The notes beneath the pieces are model-generated. The model did not search any database and was not told the origin of the DNA. It worked only from the letters and a program-made list of their open reading frames with translations. The translations under genes were made by a program, and so were the position numbers. A DNA stretch of 64,000 bases from Tetraselmis striata (Eukaryota > Chlorophyta > Chlorodendrophyceae > Chlorodendrales > Chlorodendraceae), in NCBI GenBank assembly GCA_006384855.1, contig VCJN01000763.1:1-64000 (forward strand), in the 5' to 3' direction. Shown piece by piece: positions 10,443-21,915 of the stretch; the stretch's first letter is position 1, and every line of letters begins with the position of its first letter.

Positions 10443-11404
10443 ATGACCAAGCCCAAGCCCAAGCCGCCGCCACCGCCTGTGATCGCGTGGACGGAGCCCA
10501 GCCCCGCGCTGCTGGCGCGCTTCCAGGTACGCCCCTCACTGGCCGGCCGCACCCGCTGCGCCTTAAGCCGCGATTTCCTGTTTACCATCGCTTTATTAAA
10601 AGAACGGGGGGGGGGGGGGGGGGGGGGAGTACTCCTTCCCTTGACGTCTGGGGAGAAGGTGATGTGTCACTCGCAACCCGCTGGTGGCTCATGCTGAGTT
10701 GCTCTGTCGGCTGGGCTGTTGCGGCACATGATGACACGCTGTTCTCAGCCTATACGGCCAACTCCGCCGAGTGTGGGGGCCATGGCATATCGTACCGATT
10801 AGAGGCAACCGTTGCCATCGGTTGCACCGGTTGGTTGCCCAGCTTGGACCCGCGTGGACGCATGGGTGTATGCCCCTTATGGCGATAGATTGGGGCGGGG
10901 CATGTGCCTTTTCCCGCAGCTTTGCAGTTTCTCGGGGGGGGGGGGGGGGGGGGGGGGGATGCTGCCACTAGATGCCTGGCTCACCTGCCGGAGGCGGAGC
11001 TCACCGTTTGCCCTCTGTGCTTGACCGCGGGGGAGAAGGCGGACTGTGCAGCGGTGAGCAACCCCAATGTGGCCACGCCCTTTGCGGGGCTGGAGGACGC
11101 GGTGTCGCGGCTGCTGCCCTACCACATACTTGGCACCGAGGAGGGCGACGACGCGGACGTGGACGAGACGGCGGACGGCCGCGGCGGCGGGCTGTTGAGC
11201 AGCAAGCGCGAGGCGTGGCAGTCGATGTGTGTGCGCAAGAGCGCCGAGTTCCACGGCCGCCTCAAGCGGATGCGCGAGCGCGTGGAGAAGCTGGAGAGCG
11301 CCGCGAGCGCGCCGGACCGCCGGCGCCCGGAGGAGGGGTACGTGCTGCATAGCGCCTGCCTCGCGGAGGCGCGCGCCGCCAAGGCTGCCCGGACCCAAGA
11401 GTGA
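10443..11404 (+). CDS. GLTSCR1-domain protein (BICRA/BRIP-like SWI/SNF subunit)
   Basis: Two coding exons fit: 10443-10526 (28 codons, ATG start, Pro/Lys-rich) and 11039-11404 (122 codons with stop), both phase 0, giving about 149 aa. The join reads ARFQ then ADCAAVSNPNVATPF, continuing AGLEDAVSRLLPYHIL and an acidic loop, then a basic helix ending RMRERVEKLE. The core LEDAV-RLLPYH is the signature of the conserved GLTSCR1 region, which in animals (BICRA/BICRAL) and plants (BRIP1/2) binds BRD-type subunits in a SWI/SNF chromatin remodeller. This version is far shorter than animal homologues, essentially just the domain. The single intron carries two G runs (10606-10627, 10934-10958). The exact 5' edge of exon 2 is chosen by family similarity; other phase-0 AG sites lie just upstream. 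Confidence 0.8.
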
Positions 11405-12478
11405 AGCAGGACACCGGGCAGAACACCGGGCACTGGGCCGCTTTCTTCACTCTTCGACATTCTCCCCACATTGTCACCACACAAAGCAGTGTTTGCCGGC
11501 TGCGGCACCTCCGCTCATCAAGTTGTCGGGCCCCCCGCGGAGGAGCCCTTGGATGGCGTGTGGACATGGTACACCCCGCGCCTGCCACCGCTCTCATTGG
11601 CAGGTTCCATGCCATGCCGAGTCGCCCCTTTGGGTCGCTAGTGGAGGGCGTGCCGCGAGCATCACGGGCCTCACACTCAGCACGGCCCTACTGATGTGCA
11701 CGTAGAGTCCGTGGGCATGGCGCTTCACGCTGGAATCGTACACACTCAAGCCCGTACACTGACGCGGCATTCACCTTGCTGCATGCTGAGCGGCCCGCTG
11801 CTTACACTGGGCAGAGGCGGCGGTATGCACACCCCCAATGTAGCACTAGCAACGGAGTCTGTAGCCAAACATTCTCCAAACGCGCTGACGCACCCACGCC
11901 CCACCGGCGGCCACCCCCGTGTCCCCCGCACGTCACAATCATCAGGGCATTGGTTGCAGCATTGGTGGCATGTTTGTCGTGACAAGCCAAGTGCCAAGCC
12001 AAAGCACTCGCCGGCGGTGACCGAGATGGCGGAAGCTTGTTTCCCACATTGCTCACCCCGCATATTCGCCGTGGCATACTGAGATGGGCATTTCTTGCCA
12101 GTCTTCCAACCCCACAGGACGGCTGTCTCACAACCCGGCTCCATGAACTCGCATACATCCGGCCGCAGCCCGTAGCATGCAGCCCTCTGAAGGCCAAGCC
12201 ATGGCATAGATCACCCCCGCCCCGCATGGCTGTCATCCAACGAGTAGCCGCAGACGGATGGGCGTTGCTGGCCGGCGCCACTGTGCCCCTCCCCCCCCCC
12301 CCCCCCTCTCTACTTGTATTGAAAAACGACCCCTATTCTGAATGGTACGCATGCAAGGGTTGCAGAAGAACCCCCGAGGGGTACCAAGCCTTCAAGCCGG
12401 GGGGGGGGGGGGGGGGGGGGGGTGGCAGAGGGGGCGATTTCCCACTAGCGCACTGCATGTAATGTTATAGTATGAAGG
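11405..12478. other. 3' flank of the GLTSCR1 gene and intergenic
   Basis: A C run at 12291-12306 and a G run at 12399-12422. Frames overlap on both strands with no coherent coding signal. The gene to the left (+) and NMD3 (-) converge on this region. Confidence 0.45.
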
Positions 12479-12965
12479 AACTTGACAGTTGAATCAGCGA
12501 TGCGTCGATTTTTTAGTACCATTTACCATTTTTTTAGTACCATTACCACGAGCGAGTACCAGTGGCAAGTAGTGAGTACCAGCAGCGAGTACCGAGTGTA
12601 GCCAGTACCTGTAGCGAGCACCGGCCCTGCGCGCTCATAGCCTCCCGAGTTTTTTCCATACAGCGCATTGTCAGCGCTTTGAAGTACGGGTACCAGAGTT
12701 TTTTGTTCCATTGCCAGCAGCGAGTAGCGAGTACCAGTACTCATAGCCTCCCAACCGTGAGATCGTAATCGGACGGCTGTGTAATTAAGGACCGTGGGTG
12801 GGTGGGCGGGTTGGTGGATTATAGTACTTAGTAGTACATGCCAGTAGATAAGCGCTTTAGTCATGCACCTATATGCCCGATCCCCTGCACTGTACGGGTA
12901 CCCGTACGGCAATAAAGCTCACCGCCGAAAAATCGACGCTTCGCTGGATTAAAACTTTACAGCAA
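12479..12965. repeat. MITE-like element with ~24 bp TIRs, copy 1
   Basis: The left end CTTGACAGTTGAATCAGCGA and following GCGTCGATTTTTT are mirrored on the right by AAAAATCGACGCTTCGCTGGATT. The same element recurs at 54704-55096 with the same order of internal words (GTGAGATCGTAATCGGACGG, AAGCGCTTTAGTCATGCACC, GGTACCCGTACGGCAATAAA). Copy 1 is about 95 bp longer because of GAGTACCAG-type short repeats near its left side. It has no coding capacity and is probably a non-autonomous DNA transposon. Confidence 0.8.
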
Positions 12966-13315
12966 ATCATAACTCTCAGGCGCTGTGGTGGGGAAGGGAC
13001 TTGCGCAATGCGATAAGGAGTCTCTGTGATCCTGCCCTATGTGGCATGAAGCGCACAAAATTCCAAATCTATTTTGTGACAACTCGTTGCCGGGTAGCAC
13101 TGCGGGCTAGCTGTTTTGCAGCACAGCGGCATATACCCGGAATGGGGTCCGGTGGGCGCGCTGCACGTCGCCCTTGGGAGGCCTAGATGGAGCAGCAACA
13201 TACTGTACATAGCGCTGTAACGCGCAATAGCAGCTATCTATGGTACAGCTACCGCCCTTGCCACGCCGGCAAGGGGGGAGGGGGGGGGGAGATCGCCCGG
13301 GTCCCCGGCGACCGC
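12966..13315. other. 3' flank of NMD3
   Basis: 350 bp between the MITE and the NMD3 stop codon. It has a short purine/G-rich stretch at about 13271-13292 and nothing else that I recognise. Confidence 0.4.
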
Positions 13316-14523
13316 CTAGTCCTCCAGCATGTCGTCGCTGCCGCTGCCGCCGTCCTCCCCGTCCTCGATCCCCAGCGCATCCAGGCCGTCCAGCAGCTCC
13401 TCGATGGGGACCTCGGGCACATCGCCGTCGCTGTCGTCGTCGTCGCCCATATCCTCCTGCACGGGTAGAGCCAACCAGCGGTCAGAAGGGCTGCGGGGGC
13501 GCAAGGGCTGTGGGCGGGAGGGGGCACGGCGGGGAGAGGACCCGGCAACTCGCCTGCTTGGCGTTTGCGGCGGCCACGGGGTCGTAGCTCGGGTCCTTGA
13601 AGAGCGCCACATTCTGGCACGCATCGAGGGGTATGGCGTCAATCGACATGCCGCGTAATACCTGGTGTAGCCAGAAAGGGGAAGGTGCACTGGGATTTTA
13701 GGGTTTTGACCCTACAACCCTAACAGGGGCTCACCTTGCGCAGCTCCGGGTCCTCCTCCAGCTCCTGCATGAACCGCTCCTGCTCCTCCGCCGCCTGCTC
13801 CGCCATCGCGCGCGCCTTGGACGCCTTCATGGTCTCGTCGTCCACCTCCATGTCCATGCGCTTCAGCATCCAGGCGCGGCGGTGCCCGCGCGCGCGGCGC
13901 TGCTTCCGCTTCTCCTCATACGACTTCTTCACCAGCACCACCTCCGGCACCTGCGCGCCCGCCTTGGTGTCCATAAACTTGATCATCTCGGGGTCGCACA
14001 CGTTCAGGTTGGCCACGTCGTAGCCCCACGCCATGTCACCCGGGTGCAGGATGTGGCCCAGGTGCGTCTTGGTCATGTACATCTTGTCGTTCACGCCAAA
14101 GTCGCTGGCGCGCGCCACCTGCCGGGGCGGGGCGGCACGCCGGGCGAGGAGAAAAGTAGCCACAGGTCAGCCTAGTGAAGAAGGAGAGCTCCACTTGCCC
14201 TCGGGAAAGAAGAGGGGGGGGGGGGGGGGGGGGGGGATAACAGTTGGCCCAGCGCTCATTAGTATTGCAACGTTTCGCGTCACTGGGAGGTCAGTTTCAA
14301 CGAGGAAATGTTGGATGTCTAATCATTGCGCCATCCGCCTCTTCCCCCCGCCCTCCCTCACAAGACACACAAAATGCCCCCAGCACACCCGCAACACAGC
14401 GCTCATCCAAATTGCAACGTTTCGCGTCACTGGGAGGTCAGTTTCAACGAGGAAATGTTGGATGTCTAATCATCGCGCCCCCAAACACTATAAAGCCTTG
14501 AGATCCCCCACACCACACACACA

Positions 14524-14558
<35 letters not shown>

Positions 14559-15437
14559 CGGTTTGGCTGGCTGGCACAGGGCTCAGAAAGTGGAGAAAGT
14601 GTTGAGTTGTCCGCATCAATAGTTCTCGGACAGCAATTGGATAGGTTTGGGCATCATCGCCCGCCATGCCACGCCACGCCACACCCCACCACCATCCCCC
14701 TACCCCACACTTTACAACCTGAGGGCATCTGCGCCGTAAGCGGCAGCAGGCGAGGAGGTCGGTCACGTGGGGTTTCTGAGGCCCCACGATATAGGCAGTG
14801 TCGATCACGGGTTTCAGTGCCCAGTGCGTCATCCCTCTCTCGCACCAGCTGGCCTGGGAAACGTTTAAAGCGGAGAAGCCCTAACAAGCCCTAATACCGG
14901 TCACCGCTCAGAGCGCAACCTTGTCACCGGCCGCACACACACACACACGCACACGCACACACGATGTGTGCGCTTGCTTCAGAGTATTAGGTGCAACCTT
15001 AATTACACCCTGGTCATGGGGTTTCAGTGTTGTTAGGTTTCGTGGATTTTGGGGATTGGCGTCAAACGCATGTCACAAAGGGCGTGGCTGTGTACATTCA
15101 TATTTCAGTGACGGCGTCCTAAAACCCCACTGCCCTTGACATTAATCAAGCCACACCCGCAACCGCACAGACGGCCTCGGCAAACCGCTGGAGGAGGAAC
15201 CGGGGGGGGGGGGGGGGGGGGGGGGCACCTGCGCCTCCGCCAGCGCCCACTTGTTGGTCTCCGGGCCCAGCGGCTCGATGTCAAGCACCACATACTCCAC
15301 CAGCTGCTTCGCGTTGGTCAGTGGTCGGTACGGCTGCCGGAAGAAAGTGTTGGAGTCCACCTGCCGGCGAATGAGAGGGATAAGAGCCGCGTTAGCCGAG
15401 CAGCATCCCCGCTTACCATGGCATTTTTGGGGGTTTT

Positions 15438-15468
<31 letters not shown>

Positions 15469-17599
15469 GGGGCGGCGAGGGGGTTACGGGTTAGGGTTTC
15501 ACGTAATAGCGTTTGAAACTACAACATAAACCCTAAATTTGAAACACAACCCAAAACGTCCCTTTAACCCTGAGAAGGGGGCAGGAGGCGACGCTGGAGG
15601 ATGGCCGTTAGGGTTTTGAGGGTTTGGGAGCGCCCACCTGGTATGTGCGGAGCGTCGTGGGGTCCATGAACAGCAGCGCCGCGGTGACGCGGATGCAGAG
15701 CAGCACGGGGCCCACGTTGCCGTTCTCCTTGCACACCTTGGACGGGAGGCACACCAGGTCATCCTGCACGGGAGGCGGGAGGCAGAGCGCGGAGGGAGCG
15801 GAAATGGTCAGAAACCTCTGGGGTGGGCGGTGCGGAGAGCCGCCCAGGAGGTGCGCATATCCGCCCATCAGATATTCTCAAACTTTAAATTATTGGTGCT
15901 CACGGAAGGTTCGCAAACCAACGTGGTTTGTATCGTCACGCGGGCTGCTAGGGTGTTACTAGGGTTACCACGGGTTGCGCTGGCGAGGGTGGCCATCCAG
16001 AGACCAACGCACTTGCGCACCTTGCAGATGGGCGCGATCTCCACGGAGAAGGTGTACTTGTAGTTGTAATTGTTCTCGTGCTCGTTGTGGCTCACCAGCT
16101 GCTTGTCGTGCCGGTACCTGCGCCAAGAAGGGGTCGCAGCAAGTGAGGGGGGAGTGAAGGCACAGATGGTGCGGAACACGAATTGAACAGATGCAACGAG
16201 AATGCTCATTGAGACGCGAGACATCGTGTGTGTGTGTGTGTGTTTTGCGGGGCGGGGGGGCAGGGGGGGGGGGGGGGGGGGGGGCTAAGGTTTGCCCTAG
16301 AGCCGAGCCGAAGGGAATGAGGGAGAGAGAGGTGGAGAGACCTTGCGAGGAGCAGGAGGCGGTGCAAGCAGGACAGTTGGCGGACAAGTTTGTGCGAGAG
16401 GGCGTGGCTGCATACGCACATACGAGTGCCGACGAAGTAACGGGAATAAGAATGTGCCCTGCCTGCAACCGTTTAAGAGCAGAGCAAAGTAGAGCGGAAT
16501 TGTGGCACTCGGCCGTGTGGATAGTCGTGTGCGGTGTCGCTCTGAGACATGTACCACGGGTACGTTTGAGCAGCCTGACACCGGCGGGCAACCTCGTGTG
16601 TGTGTCTGTATGCGGGCGGCAGATGGGGCGTACCGAATGGGGACGACCGACTGCAGAAAGTCGACAAACTTGGAGCCGTGCGCGCGGTTGGCCATGTAGA
16701 AGTCGACGCCCTCGTGGATGTCCTTGATCTTGAGGCACTGTTCGTCCGCGCCGTGCCGGATAATGAGCTGCTCGAGGTAGAAGAAGGTACGCTTGTGTGG
16801 CACATGCTGCCGGACCTGGGTGCCGAACCGCAGGCATGCCCTCGCGTCAGCCGACCAATCCAGCTGCAAGTGCCGTGTTCCAGCAAGCAGGGATCCCCTT
16901 ACGGTGAAGTGGCGTGGCTACCAAGCCCTCAAGGCAAACATCAAATGCGCCGTTCATCTCAGAGGTGCATCCGCAAGACACCGTATCCCGTGTGTTTGAC
17001 GCTCGCCCCGCGCGCACCTGAATGCAGGCCGTCCACGAGTTGGGGTTGGCGTTGGCGCGGTTGCAGTCCAGGCACATGAGCGGCTCCACGACGTACTCCA
17101 CCTGGAACGTCTGCTGCAGGATGGCGCCGTTCAGGACCTCCTTCTGCACCGTCAGCTTGGTCTTCAGCCGTCGCGAGTGCGGCTCCGTCCAGATGAACGC
17201 CGCGTCAACGAGCTTGACCTGCGCCACGGCACCGCCGTCAGTCCCGCCGGGCCGTCAGCATGCGAGCGCGGCCCCGGACCAGCGCCCCAAGGGGAAGGAT
17301 TGCCAGGTCAGGCCAGTGCGCCCCAGAAAGTCAGTGGAGGCAGATGTCCTTTCGAGCCCGGCTTGACTGACCCTACCCTAAACCCTGAACTGACATCAGG
17401 CCACAAGTCGTTTAAAGCCCAGAGTGGTGCAACCGTAATCCTCCATTCTTCCCTGGAGGCCACAAACTGCACATCGCGCTTGTTCACTTGGGGAGAATTC
17501 AGGACTCAATGATGGAGCTCCCAGGAATTCAGGCAAACTCAGCTGATTTCAAATGTATTCAGCTCAGCCGGAGCTAAACTCCTCCCATGGGACCCTGGT

Positions 17600-17631
<32 letters not shown>

Positions 17632-18287
17632 GGGCACCGTAGCCGCCCCTCTCCCCTATGTGTGTGCAAGGCAACGCCTCCAGGCGGTGCACCGTTCCGG
17701 CGGCCCACCTTCTGCAGCCCCTTGGTGCGCTTTATGCAAAAGGTGAGCAGCTCCTTGGACTCCAGGTCCGCGCGCATCCAGTGCTTGGGCGGTTGCAGGT
17801 AGCGGTTGCACTCCTTGCACCACAGCACGCTGACCTGCTTCTGGATGCCCTCCGTGATGTCCACCTGGGACTTGATGCAGTTGATGCACATGTTGGAGGG
17901 GTTGGGCTGCGTCTGCACGCCGCACAGGCAGCATAGCCTGTGCCACAAGGGAAATGGGGCGGGCGAGTGGGGTCCTCAACCCCCGGGCAGCTGCTGGGGT
18001 CTGGCAGCATAGCGTAGCATTTGATTGGCTTTGCGGTTCGCAATAGTAATGACCCATTTTCAAGCATACAATAGGAGGTGCCGTCCGTTTAGGGTCATTG
18101 TGATGTGATCCGATGTACAGAGGGAGAGGGAGGAAATTACAGGATGTAGCGGACTCAGTCCGTCGCACATCCCTGGCATGACAAGGACTGTGTGGGTGTT
18201 TGGGGATGGGGGGGCTTACACTAGGCTCTGCGTGGACTGCGGTGTGAAGACGTACGGCACCGCACCCGCGCCTGGCACCGCATCCAT
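13316..18287 (-). CDS. NMD3: 60S ribosomal subunit export protein NMD3
   Basis: NMD3 is the adaptor that carries pre-60S subunits out of the nucleus through CRM1. Ten exons close in phase from ATG to TAG: 18287-18220, 17937-17709, 17218-17018, 16815-16634, 16117-16021, 15763-15638, 15360-15229, 14118-13735, 13613-13554, 13456-13316, giving 539 aa (human ~503). Four CxxC knuckles lie near residues 25-28, 40-43, 63-66 and 148-151, with NMD3 words QVDITEGI, KEVLNGAILQQ, YNYKYTFSVEIAPIC, THLGHILHPGD and VPEVVLVKKSY. Near the C-terminus an acidic tract is followed by LLDGLDALGI (514-523), which fits a CRM1 export signal exactly (L-x3-L-x2-L-x-I). The last intron uses a GC donor. Most introns carry long C tracts on the sense strand. 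It appears intact. Confidence 0.96.
14250..14480. repeat. 82-bp direct repeat pair in NMD3 intron 7
   Basis: 14250-14331 and 14399-14480 are almost identical, sharing GCAACGTTTCGCGTCACTGG and the rest of a ~60-bp perfect core, with about 67 bp of unrelated sequence between. A G run at 14214-14236 lies just upstream. Confidence 0.85.
14509..14556. repeat. (CA)n microsatellite in NMD3 intron 7
   Basis: About 20 CA units with two interruptions. Further short CA or GT runs lie at 14936-14961, 15437-15450 and 16225-16242, all in NMD3 introns. Confidence 0.9.
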
Positions 18288-19265
18288 CCTGTCGACGAGG
18301 CTGCGGAAATCCCGCCTTTTTAATTGGGTCTGTCTGTGTTTTTGGGGGGGTCGAGGGGGCGAAAGGGGACGGGGTCTCAGAAGCTGCAGTTGCATTACAT
18401 TATGGTTTGAGGCAGCGCAATACAGCGCTGCCCCACGCACCGCGCTGGCAGCGACCTGGGGCTAGGGGCGAGAAGCGGAGCTGGCGGCACCGGATGAGGG
18501 CAGCGCGCCTCTCTTGACCCTCTCTCCCTCCCACACACGCCGACGGATGTACGGTCACACACGAGTCGGTGCCGGCATTCCCAAAATACTAGTGTAGATA
18601 ACCAGTACCCGACAAATATAGCGAGGGCTTGCAGTCGGCGGCTTGCGCGTGATTGATTTATCAATCCATGACAACAGCAAGAACGGGGAGGCCCGGTCTC
18701 GGACTTTCGGCGTCGCACACCGACACGGTGGCACAGGTAAATGCGCGTCAGCGGGGCGTCGGCGCAAGACTAGCGACAGGGGAGGGGGGAGTTGGCGGGT
18801 GGAGGGGGGAACGGCCGGGGATTTGGCGCTTCGGAGGTCCACCACGGCGGCGGTGGCGGCGGCGGCGGCGGCGCTATGCTGCGCGGCGCTGGCGCGTACC
18901 TACGTGCGCGAGCGGGAAGGCGGCCGGGTCGAAGACTGGCTTCGAACGGAGAGCTGAGAAAGGCGCGGAGCCCGTGTTGCAATATGTCAGAGTCTTGGGT
19001 TGAACTCAGCTGCACAAGTGGAAGGACCGAGGCCCGTCAGCTCGCCAGCAAGGAATTCCTCGCACTGCAAGCGCTGATGTGATCTTTTTGGTGCTGGGAT
19101 GTCCGAAGCAATGTGTTCCTGGGTATGGTCCCAATCAATATGCTGCGGGTCGTGCGCCGGCACTGGCAAACTTCGAAGTAAAGCACAGAGTACTACACCT
19201 TGGCGCAATGCTACTGCTGATGGCGCCGCCGCCGCTGATCCACTCGTGCAGATTTTTATCTTGAA

Positions 19266-19338
19266 CTTTTTGGTTACAGGGAGAGCGTCCAGAGAATGCA
19301 CGCAAAGTACTGGGGAAGGAAAAAGCCTACATTTAAGC
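19266..19338 (-). repeat. ~65 bp dispersed repeat, copy 2
   Basis: Reverse complement of the repeat at 29428-29491, extending on the outside through CTTAAATGTAGGC, which copy 1 at 6401 lacks. Confidence 0.85.
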
Positions 19339-19455
19339 AGAACCCTCCTAGCGCACCCTCTTAGATTTTTATTAGTACTATATTTTTATTTCGACACGGC
19401 CGTCGTAGAGACGCTGCAATAAGGGTTTCGATGTTGCCAGTCTGTCCCGCCCGCC

Positions 19456-19509
19456 GGGGGCGGGGGCGGGGGCGGGGGCGGGGGCGGGGGCGGGGGCGGG
19501 GGCGGGGGG
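19456..19509 (+). repeat. (GGGGGC)n hexanucleotide array
   Basis: About 8-9 units of GGGGGC. G-quadruplex formation on this strand is likely from composition alone. Confidence 0.95.
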
Positions 19510-19671
19510 AAAAACGCGACGCCGACGCACGCGCGGCCAGATTATACCCTGCATGCATCATCAAGCGCGCGCTCATATCCGGCAGCACGGCAGCACGGTT
19601 GAGATGGCGACTATACGGGGTATGATGGGTATGCGGGTCTAATTTTGGTATACATTGAATCGATAATTAAT

Positions 19672-21915
19672 CCTTGTGCGATCTCTCCTAGCCTCGGATC
19701 CATCCCTCGTCTTGGTGCAGCTTGACGCCGAAAACGCGTTCAATTCCTTCTACCGCTCCGAAATGTTCCGCACACGGCTCGCTCGAGGACCCTGTTTGGC
19801 AGCCTCTATTGCGTTCGGCGATCATGCTTTAGGGTCCAAGTCCAATATGTACGTTTTCGACGGCTCCCAACCCGGTCCCTCTCTCCGGATTCCAAACCGT
19901 CGAGGGGTCCGCCAGGGCTGCGTCCTCGGCCTCATCCTGTTCGTTGCCGTCGCTGCCCGAGTTTATATATGCTCGCATCGCCGCGGATGCCCCCAGTCAC
20001 TCAGTGTTGGCAACCTTCTCTGACGGTCGGCCGCACTAGTGACGAACTTGCGCTTGCTACGTGGGTAGCCCCGTCCGCTTTTACAACTCACCATTCACAA
20101 ACGACAGGCGTATTGTCAGCTTTGCTCTTCGTCCCCGTTCGGCGCCCTTCCTTTTGGGCATTTATTGCATGGTGTTGCAGCCTCCTCGTCCGGAATCAAG
20201 GTGCTTGGTGCCCCTGTGGGCTCGGCCACTTTCGCCCGAGACATGTTGGACAAAACGGTCGAAACAATTTACCAATTCGGCTCCCGGCTTATCGGTTTGG
20301 CCGACCACTTCCACTCCCACACTGCTACTCGTTTGCTGCAAGTTTGCGGCCGTCGTTTCGTCCACCACCTCCGCTCCACGCCTCGGGGCTTGGGTCGCTC
20401 TGAGGGGTATAGCGACAATATTACGTCCTTCCATGGAGAACCAGACGCCGCCGCATTTTCAACGCTCGCCGGCATTTGGGGTGTTAGCCCCGACCTCTTG
20501 GATACGCCCTCCATGCGCACGCAGCTGTCCCTCCCGGTCCAATTTGGGGCCCTCGGCATCGGCGATAATGTCGTTATCGTAGATGCCTCCCACATCGGCG
20601 CTGCCGCCCTTATGGTTGGCCAAGCTGTGACTTTCCTCCATGCTCAAAACGCCACCCTGAGCAACGCCGGCGCGTTCCTTTCCGAGCCGCCAGGCGTATC
20701 CAGCCCCCATAGCCTCTACCTTGTTGGGGCGTCCTCGATTCACCAAGCTTTGGCCACCCCAGCGTTGGAGCATGATGCCGTCGCCAACGTGTCGCTCGGC
20801 GCCGATGTGGGCTGTCGAGCTTCGCGCTGCTCATACCCGTGTCGTTGACAAGTGTGGAGACGCGGTGCTCGAGGATCTAGCGGGGCCATTGGCCTCTGCC
20901 CTAAACTTGCTCCCCTCCAAGCGCTCGCAAGTTGCCTGTGCCGGCTGCTCGGCCGCTGGGGCTGAGCCGGCGTCTGCGATGCGCTCGGCGGCTGACCTCC
21001 AAGCTATCCCGCATTACTCGAACTTCCCCTTGCACTCCATGCGGAAAGTCCAGGAAACCCTGAGCCACCGCATTCTCACGGTCCGCTTCGCGAAGCTTGT
21101 TGCGCGTATGCCTACACGAGGCCCTGATAGTAACCGCTTCCGGGGCCGCCTCTTACGCGCTGCGACAACGTTCCTGGTGACTGATCCTCCAAGTGAGGGT
21201 CGCCTTGGCGAAGTCCGTGAGCGTTCCCCTAAGTACTTCGATTCCATGTTCCGCGTTGCCGCTTGCCGCCCATTTGGCCTTCCGGCGGCTCATGTCCTCT
21301 CTCTTGGCGAGCCATGCCCTTGTGCTTTTTGCTCCTTCTCGGTACAAGGCATGCTGGCCCGTTTTGAGGAAGTTGGCGTGGAATTCACTCCTTCAACTTG
21401 GGCGGTCGCGCACGCTGATCACGTGGCACGTTGCTATTGGGGCGACTCCAATCACGCCGCACACGAGTGGGCGGCACATGGCCTTTCCGACGTTTGCCAC
21501 GACGTGAAGTCCGCCATGGGCGTGGGTTTCCAGATCCTCACGCACCGTCGTTGCTTGTGTTTCCGAAGGGCAGCGACGGCCGGCCGGCCGATGTTGGGCT
21601 TTTTGGGTATGGTGGTATCCGCGGGAACACGGTTGCTGTCGATACCACCATTGCGCCTATCCTCGGCGTGTCAAGCTCGGATCCAACGACTGCATTGCGG
21701 GCTGCATTGCGCCACGAAATCCGGAAGTATGACGAGGGTGTCCGAAACTACGCCGCCGGCATACTTCGCTTTGTTCCTTTCGCGGTTTCCGAGTTCGGCT
21801 CGCTGGTCCCGCACGCTGAGGCCTTTTTGGGGGAGCTCGCGAAAGATAGCCACACACATACTGGCCAAAAAATCGGCTAGCTCTTGTCTGTGTGGCGCCG
21901 CCGTTTCTCCTTGCT
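19672..21915 (+). mobile_element. Non-LTR retrotransposon (LINE), decayed 3' half
   Basis: The left part has reverse-transcriptase blocks VQLDAENAFNS and RRGVRQGCVLGLILF; the usual YxDD block that should follow is not found, so that section is missing or scrambled. Next comes VLGAPVGSATFARDML and a helical part with LLQVCGRRFVHHLRSTP. In another frame a Cys/His cluster (CPCAFCSFS, later HADHVARC, HAAHEW) resembles a LINE C-terminal zinc knuckle. The end reads RPADVGLFGYGG then VAVDTTI, recalling the restriction-like endonuclease of R2/NeSL-type LINEs. At least three frames are used in turn, so it is broken by several shifts. The 5' end is absent and no poly(A) tail is evident. Confidence 0.8.

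Larger units (their letters stand above)
18288..19671. other. Region upstream of NMD3
   Basis: It likely contains the NMD3 promoter. GC-rich frames on both strands at 18640-19080 include a GGC-repeat stretch near 18845-18875, but I found no convincing gene. It also holds the dispersed repeat at 19266 and the GGGGGC array at 19456. Confidence 0.4.
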
